In this document: in pieces, positions 7,057-12,974 of the stretch
Position numbering within the stretch: position 1 is the stretch's first letter
How the letters are laid out: the number at the start of each line of letters is the position of its first letter
Assembly (NCBI GenBank): GCA_001804165.1
Contig: MHFL01000035.1
Coordinates: 30,301-43,831, forward strand
DNA: 13,531 bases
Direction: 5' to 3'
DNA from: Omnitrophica bacterium RIFCSPLOWO2_01_FULL_45_10
Lineage (GTDB): Bacteria; Omnitrophota; Gorgyraeia; 2-01-FULL-45-10
Position numbers and translations under genes: made by a program
Notes under the pieces: model-generated
What the model was told of the DNA's origin: nothing
The model's input: the letters and a program-made list of their open reading frames with translations, nothing else
The model's database searches: none

Positions 7057-8095
7057 ATCCACTATGCCCTTTTTTATAGGAATGTTCGCCTTTTCCTTCC
7101 GGCTGATTTCCAATCTGTGGCACCGCCAGCCTGTGGCACTTCTGACAACACTTGAGCCCCATTCTCCTACCGCTCTTGTGAAGCTCCCTGAGTTCACTCA
7201 TTTTCTTGCCGTGCCAGACTTCCTTAATAGTGTCGTTTCTTAAATTGCCTATATTGGTGGTAAGGCTCCAATCGGAAATACACATGGGGATCTCACCGCT
7301 CCATGTTATCGTTATTCTCTGAAACGGGTATTGACAAATCAGCGTGGGATTTTGAGGCATAAAGGTTAATGAATAGTCGTCGTAGGTATTAAAATTGATC
7401 AGGTCGGTTATATCCTTGAAATGTGCGTAGAATTCTTCCGAGATGTTGTTCATATATGACCATATCGCCTGTATCTTTATCCTCGGAAAGCCGTTGCCAA
7501 TCGTATCTCTTAGCTCATGCATATTGCGGATATTCTCGGTAATCTGATCGAACTTGATAGGATACCTTAGTTCTTCGTACTTTTCATGCATGCTGTCGAC
7601 AGAATAAGTGATATAATCCAACCCTGTCTTGATAAGTTCTTTGGCATATTTCTTATTTACCAGTAATCCATTAGTAAGAAAAGATACCTCTTTAATGCCC
7701 TTCTTCTTGGCATATGCTACCATCTCTATAAGATTAGGATTGACAGTAGGCTCCCCGCGCCAATTTAACCGTATCGAATAAAGATTATTCTTTGCACATT
7801 CATCGATGCCATTTTTATATAAGCCAAAATCCATATCGTTCCAATCCTTGCATTCGATATGTGGACGAAAACACATCGGACAATTTAGATTGCACCTGAA
7901 AGAGACCTCAAAGTCGACATGTAAAGGAAAATCATGCACATGCTGCCATTTGGGATAATTAAACCATTGGTACCTGTTTATACAGTAATCCGGAAAATAG
8001 CGCCTGGTTTCTTCCCATTTGCGAAGTCGCTCATCAGTATCCATTGAAAACTGGTCCTTATTTATCCGTATGTATTCCGTTTGATTATTGTTCAT
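7037..8095 (-). CDS. Radical-SAM enzyme with twitch C-terminus (copy A)
   Basis: 352-residue radical-SAM protein. Cluster ligands are Cys68, Cys72 and Cys75 (CNLNCPMC); LYSIRL (105-110) precedes RGEP (113-116). The auxiliary ligands are Cys254, Cys272, Cys317 and Cys320, again C-x17-C-x44-CxxC, with an extra adjacent Cys316. It aligns along its length with the protein at 638-1720 (shared CPMCF, AKN-LYSIRL, RGEP, GIKEV, LTNG and EVW segments), so the two are paralogues. Its ATG overlaps the stop of the PseG/SpsG-like gene in an ATGA (4-base overlap), and GGGAG at 8101-8105 lies inside that gene's last codons. This couples the radical-SAM module directly to the nonulosonate-type genes, the best contextual hint that the substrate is the same sugar. 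Twitch relatives such as BtrN oxidise aminocyclitol alcohols; that function here is inference. Confidence 0.85.
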   Translation of the reverse strand: MNNNQTEYIRINKDQFSMDTDERLRKWEETRRYFPDYCINRYQWFNYPKWQHVHDFPLHVDFEVSFRCNLNCPMCFRPHIECKDWNDMDFGLYKNGIDECAKNNLYSIRLNWRGEPTVNPNLIEMVAYAKKKGIKEVSFLTNGLLVNKKYAKELIKTGLDYITYSVDSMHEKYEELRYPIKFDQITENIRNMHELRDTIGNGFPRIKIQAIWSYMNNISEEFYAHFKDITDLINFNTYDDYSLTFMPQNPTLICQYPFQRITITWSGEIPMCISDWSLTTNIGNLRNDTIKEVWHGKKMSELRELHKSGRRMGLKCCQKCHRLAVPQIGNQPEGKGEHSYKKGHSGYEFQAD

Positions 8096-9114
8096 TTTTT
8101 CTCCCGTAGATAATTATATGTGCGCTCAAGGCCTCTGTCGTCAACCAGCGTCATGCCGTGAACGGAAAGGCTCTTCAGCCTTTCCTTGTCTTTGAGAGCT
8201 CCCAGATAATCGTGTCTAAATTTTCCTGATTTAATATCTTCAATATCCGCAACAAAATACGCCATCCCTTTTTTATCCAGCAACTGCCCTAAACTCTTTT
8301 CATAATCGATAGAGGATATAATAAAAGTCGCTGCGCCGCTCCTCGTGGCTTCGATGCATGTATCCCCGCCGCATACAAATGCAATATCATGGTTTAATAA
8401 CATTGGATCCAGAGGAAATGCTTGTGTAACGAAACGTACCGTATCTGATGCTCCGTATTTATTTATCATCTCTTCTTTTTTTGCATACGCAGGCCCCAGG
8501 ACTATAGATATATCGCATGTTCCCAATTTAGGAACAATCGTCTGAATGAAAAATTCTGTTATATTAAGCGGGTCTGCGCCCCCGAAAGAGGCTATAATAG
8601 AATATTTATTTTTCAGAAAATTTCTTGAATATGATTTATCCGACAATCCCGGCCGCATAAAAAAGAATTTCTCGCCAAGTAATAAGGTTGTTCCTGGATA
8701 TCCAATCCGGTTATATTTTTCATAACAAAAAGGTGTTGGATTAATAAGTATATCCGGGTGCACATCTTCTATGCCCAGGTCATCAAACAGGATAAAAGTA
8801 GCCCCTATTTTTTTAATTTCGCTGATATAGGCATCGTCTACACCTCTCAGGTCGCAGATAAAATAAGACCCCGCCTTAATGCTCTCGCGCAAAATACGGG
8901 CCTCATCTTTTTTCCCGATACCCCTATCCAAAGTAAACACCTCAAACTTATTTCGTATCAAATCTATGCCTTCCGGGTAGTCTTTCATGATAAAGCATAT
9001 TTCTGTTTTTTCCCGTAGATTGATATACTCCGCTAATTTCAGGCAACGCGCAATATGGCCTGTTGCAATAGAGTAAATATTGCCGCCGTCTACCCTGAAG
9101 TAATATTTCTTCAT
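8092..9114 (-). CDS. PseG/SpsG-like NDP-sugar hydrolase or glycosyltransferase-fold protein
   Basis: 340-residue GT-B-fold protein of the PseG/SpsG type. In pseudaminic acid synthesis PseG removes UDP from UDP-2,4-diacetamido-2,4,6-trideoxy-L-altrose, giving the free sugar for the NeuB-type synthase. The N-terminal signature is RVDGG (7-11) and ATGHIARCL (17-25), with His20 at the position of the proposed catalytic His. Further landmarks are the ICDLRG and DDLG loops, the FGGADP glycine-rich turn and the nucleotide-binding GGDTCIEA segment. The length suits the family. The ATG directly follows the TAA of the synthase gene (no gap), and the end overlaps copy A of the twitch enzymes in an ATGA. 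Next to a NeuB homologue, the UDP-removing role is the natural guess. SpsG of the Bacillus spore-coat cluster is an alternative relative whose reaction is not firmly known. Confidence 0.8.
   Translation of the reverse strand: MKKYYFRVDGGNIYSIATGHIARCLKLAEYINLREKTEICFIMKDYPEGIDLIRNKFEVFTLDRGIGKKDEARILRESIKAGSYFICDLRGVDDAYISEIKKIGATFILFDDLGIEDVHPDILINPTPFCYEKYNRIGYPGTTLLLGEKFFFMRPGLSDKSYSRNFLKNKYSIIASFGGADPLNITEFFIQTIVPKLGTCDISIVLGPAYAKKEEMINKYGASDTVRFVTQAFPLDPMLLNHDIAFVCGGDTCIEATRSGAATFIISSIDYEKSLGQLLDKKGMAYFVADIEDIKSGKFRHDYLGALKDKERLKSLSVHGMTLVDDRGLERTYNYLREKK
8101..8105 (-). promoter_or_regulatory. Shine-Dalgarno site inside the preceding gene (radical-SAM copy A)
   Basis: On the minus strand this reads GGGAG, five bases before the ATG at 8095. 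It lies within the last codons of the PseG/SpsG-like gene, whose TGA overlaps that ATG as ATGA. The arrangement predicts translational coupling of the two proteins. Confidence 0.6.
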
Positions 9115-9987
9115 TTAAAAGCGCCCTACCAAAAAATCCTTTAGCATCTTTTCGCCTTCGGTCCTCACCCATTTTCGTTCGCCGAAAATTTTTTCGACAC
9201 GGCGTATCTGCTTTACCATGTCAATTAATTCTTCCGGTTCCAGGGATAAAACATGATCCGTACCCAGGTATCCCTTGCCGCTTTCATACGCCTCTAGCGG
9301 CGCTTTTCTGTCCAGGGTAATGTGTTTTTCGATAACTTCTGCACCTGCGGCTACTGCGCAAATACAGGCAAGGAGACCCCGGGTATGATCGGAATAACCT
9401 ATTCTGCACGTAGGGAACTTTTCTTTTAAGATCAACATCATATCTAAATGCACATCGTCTTCAGACAGGCTCGCAAGCCCTTTCTTGTCGAGCAACGGCC
9501 CCGTAGGGTACTCGGATATACAATGCAATAGATATAAATTTACTCGGCGCTCCTCGAAATGATCAACCATCTTCTTTATTTCCGAAAGCGAGCTCATGCC
9601 TGTAGATAAAAATACTGTCTCAAAATTTTCGGAGCAATATTTGATCGTTTCCTTATTATGCGCTACAGAGCTTGCTATTTTAATTTCTTGGCATCTAAAC
9701 CTCTCTTTTAACATCTTGGCCTTTTTTACATTCGCAGGCGTGAATAACGGCAGTATCTTATTCTTTGCCGCTTCGCGAACGATGAAACCGATCATATCTT
9801 CGGACAGTGCGACCTTTAAAAACCATTCTTTCTCAGGGTCGTCTTCCCGTATTGTATCCCGGTCCAGTGTTTGGAATTTTACATAACCGCAGCCTGCTTT
9901 GGCGGCAATCTTGATCAATTTCTTCGCCTGATCCCTATCGCCATTCCAGCATTCCCCGATTTCCGCAATCACAATAGTTTTTCTCAT
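9115..9987 (-). CDS. NeuB/SpsE-like sialic-acid-type synthase lacking the SAF domain
   Basis: 290-residue TIM-barrel synthase that should condense phosphoenolpyruvate with a free amino-sugar to give a nonulosonic-type acid. Family marks are AEIG (8-11), VKFQT (36-40), STGMSS (128-133), HCISEYPT (155-162), GYSDHT with His201, and EKHITLD with His222; the two His keep the spacing of the Neisseria NeuB metal ligands. Three oddities stand out. The usual AEIGxNHNG reads AEIGECWNG. The segment between HCISEYP and GYSDHT is about ten residues longer than usual. The protein ends at VGRF, just where the C-terminal SAF (antifreeze-like) domain should begin; usual length is about 340-350. The next gene starts directly after the stop, leaving no room for a frameshifted remainder. 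AAGGA precedes the ATG at 9987. Synthase identity is firm; the exact product is not known. Confidence 0.85.
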   Translation of the reverse strand: MRKTIVIAEIGECWNGDRDQAKKLIKIAAKAGCGYVKFQTLDRDTIREDDPEKEWFLKVALSEDMIGFIVREAAKNKILPLFTPANVKKAKMLKERFRCQEIKIASSVAHNKETIKYCSENFETVFLSTGMSSLSEIKKMVDHFEERRVNLYLLHCISEYPTGPLLDKKGLASLSEDDVHLDMMLILKEKFPTCRIGYSDHTRGLLACICAVAAGAEVIEKHITLDRKAPLEAYESGKGYLGTDHVLSLEPEELIDMVKQIRRVEKIFGERKWVRTEGEKMLKDFLVGRF

Positions 9988-9990
9988 GGC

Positions 9991-10674
9991 TCAAGACTTT
10001 CCTTTTATCACTTCAAGCGATTTCTTCCCATAGTTAAAGAGCAAATCTATTATAGACATATGCGAAATGAAGGAGCCTTTCAGTTGTTTGTACTCGGGAT
10101 GGACATAATCATGATAATTCACCTCTATATTATTTTCGTTAAATTCTTCCGCCCTCAGGTAGCTCCTGCCGTCCGGTCCGGATAGATAAATACTCGCATT
10201 CCTTCTAGCGCATATATCCAGAATAAGTCCGGAACCAATTCCTTCACATATACTTGAAGAGCAAAGAACAGGGGTACTGATACCGAGATAAGTTCTTACA
10301 AAATCTATCAAAGCCAAATTGAGTGTCACTAGTTTTTTATGCTCTTTATTCATTATATCTGCCAAATCATTAAAAACCTCTTCAAAGAAAGCGGCCTTAC
10401 CGTAATTACTTTTTATGCCGTTCAAATACTTCTTTATCCAGGCCCGGCTATTATCTATTTCTACGTCATTTATTTTTTGCTTGTACAAATCCTTGGTCAT
10501 CACCGGCACAGTTAACCAGCCCCACCCATCAGGCGTTCTAATTTTGTTCCGGTTTTCAAAATACCGCTTTTTAAATTGAACGTTATCAAGATAGATAAAT
10601 TCATCAACCGAAACCATCTTGTTGAAAAATCCGATCCATGGTATATGCTCAGGCTGCTGTATGGCTATGATCAT
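9991..10674 (-). CDS. WbqC-family protein
   Basis: 227-residue protein of the WbqC-like family. The N-terminus MIIAIQQPEHIPWIGFFNKM matches the family's QP-x2-PW-G-F opening, followed by EFIYLDNVQFKKR, ENRNKIR and LTVPV, and later LSGPDGRSYLR and the C-terminal YxHPEYKQL. WbqC proteins occur widely in O-antigen, capsule and nonulosonate loci; their biochemical role is poorly established, with transfer or lyase-like steps on sugar precursors suggested. The start overlaps the stop of the cytidylyltransferase gene in an ATGA, and the stop lies 3 bases before the synthase gene, so this protein is embedded between the two enzymes that would make and activate the acid sugar. That placement argues for a role in the same pathway. 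No signal peptide or membrane segment is seen, so a cytoplasmic location is likely. Confidence 0.8.
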   Translation of the reverse strand: MIIAIQQPEHIPWIGFFNKMVSVDEFIYLDNVQFKKRYFENRNKIRTPDGWGWLTVPVMTKDLYKQKINDVEIDNSRAWIKKYLNGIKSNYGKAAFFEEVFNDLADIMNKEHKKLVTLNLALIDFVRTYLGISTPVLCSSSICEGIGSGLILDICARRNASIYLSGPDGRSYLRAEEFNENNIEVNYHDYVHPEYKQLKGSFISHMSIIDLLFNYGKKSLEVIKGKS

Positions 10675-11315
10675 TTATTGTTCTCACTTAATACTTTCTC
10701 GGCGATCCAAAAATCAAAATCATCATCTATGTCTATGTTCTCATACCGACTTATCACTTTTCGGCCGATATTTTTCCCGTAGCGGTCTCCTTTTTTGATC
10801 AGGTCCGACTTCATGACATATATATTACCATCGTCATAAAAAAATCCGTTTATGTCCTGTCTCCTTAATTCGCTCTTTCCGTATTCAACATACTTACATA
10901 TAAAGCCGGTAGCCAGCGAGTCATAGGCATTATCCAGGAATTCCTTTATACACGCATCGACAAGGGCTTCGTTTCTTACAGGCGAAGTTGCCTGAAGAAG
11001 CACGACTATGTCACATGGCACTTTCTTAATAGCATGCTGCAGAACGCTGATAGTAGACGCTTTATCGGTTGATAGTCTAGAGGGTCTTTTTAGTGTTTCG
11101 GCCTTATATTCTTCTGCGACCGCAGCAATCTCTTCATCCTCGGTAGACACGACATACCTGTCAATAAATTTTGACGCCTGGGCCGCCTCTATAGTCCAGG
11201 CAATCAAGGGTTTGCCGGCTATGGGTCTAATATTTTTTCTGGGTATACCCCTACTGCCGCCCCTGGCGGGTGTTACTCCAAGGATGAGTGGCTTACCTGT
11301 ATCTTTCGTCTTCAT
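10671..11315 (-). CDS. NeuA/SpsF-like cytidylyltransferase (CMP-nonulosonate synthetase)
   Basis: 214-residue nucleotidyltransferase expected to activate the acid sugar with CTP, giving a CMP-sugar. The CTP-binding loop is PARGGSRGIPRKN (16-28), followed by PIAGKPLIAWTIE, the STEDEEIA segment, LLQATSPVR, the FYDDGNIYVMK strand and the C-terminal DIDDDFDFWIAE acidic motif of CMP-sugar synthetases. The start chosen is ATG 11315, 5 bases after the PIG-L stop, giving a normal N-terminus; a GGGAT lies in the last codons of the preceding gene. An in-frame ATG at 11459 would add 48 basic residues read from inside the deacetylase gene and is rejected. The 3' end overlaps the WbqC gene by 4 bases. SpsF-like proteins and 3-deoxy-octulosonate cytidylyltransferases are relatives; the NeuB and PseG neighbours favour the NeuA/SpsF assignment. 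Confidence 0.85.
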   Translation of the reverse strand: MKTKDTGKPLILGVTPARGGSRGIPRKNIRPIAGKPLIAWTIEAAQASKFIDRYVVSTEDEEIAAVAEEYKAETLKRPSRLSTDKASTISVLQHAIKKVPCDIVVLLQATSPVRNEALVDACIKEFLDNAYDSLATGFICKYVEYGKSELRRQDINGFFYDDGNIYVMKSDLIKKGDRYGKNIGRKVISRYENIDIDDDFDFWIAEKVLSENNK

Positions 11316-11320
11316 ATTCT

Positions 11321-11995
11321 TTAATCCCAAATATTTCTTAAAACCATAAATGCTTCTGCGTAACTGAAACCTGATTCGCTTCCTCTCTTCCTTGCAAGCA
11401 GCCTTACGGCTTCCAGTGAACGAGGATTTGGGAAATCTCTTTTCTCGGTTTCGTAACATGCTATAGCGCTCAATTTCTTGCTTATAAACGGCCCGATGTT
11501 AACATAACGATTGGGAATAAAAGCGTTCTCCGTCACGGGAGGAGATTGCTCTGTTGAAGAAGGCACTTCATACATATAGATACTTTTGATAGAACCCTTA
11601 TTCGAAGGTCTAAAAACGACCCTTGACGCATCAAACACGGCTCTGTGGTCCTGATGGTTATCTCCTCGAAATGGTAAATACACCGTATCGGGCGATATCC
11701 TGCTCGTTTCTTTCTCAAGCGATATTATGACATCTTGAACGCTCCCATCCAGGCGCTCATCCGGCATATCGAGGGATACAAGGCCCTTGTATCCCAATTT
11801 AGTTCTCGCCTTAAGTGCATGTGACTTCTCAATAGTATTTCTTGAATCATCATACTTGTGATCATATATCCTATGTGCGACAAAAATGACGGACACATAA
11901 TCTCCAGATCTTATATGCTTACAAATAGTGCCGCCGCATCCTAATGCTTCGTCATCCATGTGAGGTGCTATTATCAAAACCTTTTGTTTTGCCAT
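11321..11995 (-). CDS. PIG-L (LmbE) family zinc-dependent N-deacetylase
   Basis: 224-residue deacetylase. PHMDDE at 11-16 supplies the metal ligands His12 and Asp15 and the catalytic Asp14, and DNHQDHR (112-118) supplies His117, the second motif of the family. The C-terminal YAEAF segment is also typical. Such enzymes remove acetyl groups from N-acetyl-hexosamines or related amino sugars (GlcNAc-PI, mycothiol, aminoglycoside and teicoplanin pathways). The start is ATG 11995, 7 bases after the epimerase stop, with AGGGA at 12000-12004 overlapping that stop. An upstream in-frame ATG at 12058 would add a 21-residue lysine-rich leader lying wholly in the epimerase gene and is rejected. A free amine made here could be re-capped by the formyltransferase at the end of the run. 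The substrate is inferred. Confidence 0.85.
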   Translation of the reverse strand: MAKQKVLIIAPHMDDEALGCGGTICKHIRSGDYVSVIFVAHRIYDHKYDDSRNTIEKSHALKARTKLGYKGLVSLDMPDERLDGSVQDVIISLEKETSRISPDTVYLPFRGDNHQDHRAVFDASRVVFRPSNKGSIKSIYMYEVPSSTEQSPPVTENAFIPNRYVNIGPFISKKLSAIACYETEKRDFPNPRSLEAVRLLARKRGSESGFSYAEAFMVLRNIWD

Positions 11996-12002
11996 AAAAT
12001 CC

Positions 12003-12947
12003 CTATTTTTTGAGTACTTTGTCCACGTCTTCCCACCCTGATCTTCTTTTTTCTTCACGTTCCTTATACCATTTTATATAACGGCGCACCCCCTCTTCAA
12101 AGCTCGTGTTTGCCTCCCAGCCAAGCTCCTCTTTTGCGCGCTCGCTTGAGACCTCTTTACCCACAAAATCACCTGGTCTCGTAGGAGTATATTCAATTTT
12201 TACGTTACCGACTATTTTTTTTATGGTTTCCGCCATTTGTTTTATCGTGACCTTCTCTTTTCCGTCCAGATTATATATTTTATCTATGGCGCATTTTTTT
12301 AGTGCCAAGGCGTTCCCTTCGGCAAGATCTTCTACGTATACAAACTTTCTGAACTGGAGTCCATCGCCTGCGATAGTAAGCGGTTCGCCGTTAAGCGCTT
12401 TCCGTGCAAATATCGGAAGAACGGCGCCATCCCGTGCCCGCGGTCCATAAGGTATGCCGTATCTCAATATAGTTATCTCCATCCCATATAATTTGTTATA
12501 CGACTGGCAATAATATTCACCCGCTAATTTTGTAGCTGTATAAAAATGAGATGGGGCAAGTAACGGAGAAGTTTCGTCAACATTGTTTTGTATGGATTCA
12601 CTATATACCCATGTAGTGCTGCCATATACGATTCTCTTTATACTAGCCTTGCGGGCGGATTCAAGCACATTAATAGTGCCTCTGACATTTATAGACTCTG
12701 AATAGTGAGGCTCGTTGTAAACATCCTTTACATCTGCTATTGCCGCAAGATGAAATATTGCATCGATACCATCCATGGCGAATCCTAGGGATTGCATATC
12801 AAGAATGCTGCCTTGATAGAATTCCACATCCTTACGGTGAGTAGGTATGATAGTATCATAAATCCTTACGGCAATACCTTTGTCTATTAATTTATCCACA
12901 ACATGCGAACCTATAAAACCCGAACCTCCCGTAACCAGCACTTTCAT
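12003..12947 (-). CDS. NAD-dependent epimerase/dehydratase family sugar-nucleotide enzyme
   Basis: 314-residue extended short-chain dehydrogenase. The NAD-binding motif is GGSGFIG (7-13), with Asp31 at the end of the second strand, favouring NAD over NADP. HLAA is at 66-69 and the catalytic pair is Tyr136/Lys140 (YTATK). Thr111 sits where GalE has its catalytic Ser. The RmlB-type 4,6-dehydratases have Asp-Glu after this Thr (TDEVY); here it is TTWVY, so a 4,6-dehydratase role is unlikely and a C-4 or other epimerase or reductase fits better. GDGLQFRKFVYVEDLAEG is the usual sugar-binding and closing segment. The ATG at 12947 has GGAGG ten bases upstream. It lies between the aminotransferase (27-base gap) and the deacetylase (7-base gap), as in amino-sugar pathways. 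The substrate sugar is not identifiable. Confidence 0.85.
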   Translation of the reverse strand: MKVLVTGGSGFIGSHVVDKLIDKGIAVRIYDTIIPTHRKDVEFYQGSILDMQSLGFAMDGIDAIFHLAAIADVKDVYNEPHYSESINVRGTINVLESARKASIKRIVYGSTTWVYSESIQNNVDETSPLLAPSHFYTATKLAGEYYCQSYNKLYGMEITILRYGIPYGPRARDGAVLPIFARKALNGEPLTIAGDGLQFRKFVYVEDLAEGNALALKKCAIDKIYNLDGKEKVTIKQMAETIKKIVGNVKIEYTPTRPGDFVGKEVSSERAKEELGWEANTSFEEGVRRYIKWYKEREEKRRSGWEDVDKVLKK

Positions 12948-12957
12948 AACGCTTATT

Positions 12958-12962
12958 CCTCC
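12958..12962 (-). promoter_or_regulatory. Shine-Dalgarno site of the epimerase gene
   Basis: On the minus strand this reads GGAGG, ten bases before the ATG at 12947. It fixes that start and lies in the 27-base gap after the aminotransferase stop. Confidence 0.7.
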
Positions 12963-12974
12963 ATACTTTTTATA

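Noticed and set aside
7057..7197. Possible 47-residue N-terminal extension of radical-SAM copy B
   Set aside because: It overlaps the conserved CxxC end of copy A in another frame and does not resemble a radical-SAM N-terminus.
6692..7243. A 183-codon plus-strand open frame
   Set aside because: It lies antisense to two well-supported radical-SAM genes, has no recognisable domain or start site, and crosses their junction. The same holds for the other plus-strand frames, such as those at 3188-3610 and 12106-12450.
638..8095. Full SPASM domain (seven Cys, two auxiliary clusters) in the three radical-SAM proteins
   Set aside because: Only four consistently spaced C-terminal Cys are present in each, which fits a single-cluster twitch domain.
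638..8095. Peptide-modifying (RiPP) system built on the radical-SAM genes
   Set aside because: No gap is large enough for a precursor-peptide gene and no RRE, peptidase or exporter is present; the neighbours are all sugar-related.
9115..9200. A frameshift that would have removed the SAF domain from the synthase
   Set aside because: The PseG/SpsG-like gene begins directly after the stop with its own conserved N-terminal signature, leaving no space for SAF codons in any frame.
11316..11459. Possible N-terminal extension of the cytidylyltransferase (48 residues, basic)
   Set aside because: It is read entirely from within the PIG-L gene in another frame and has no match to the family; the ATG at 11315 sits 5 bases after the PIG-L stop.
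12003..12058. Possible upstream ATG for the PIG-L gene giving a 21-residue Lys-rich leader
   Set aside because: The stretch is the end of the epimerase gene; the ATG at 11995 gives a normal family N-terminus and has AGGGA before it.
12003..12947. Assignment as an RmlB-type NDP-sugar 4,6-dehydratase
   Set aside because: The Asp-Glu pair after the active-site Thr is replaced by Thr-Trp.
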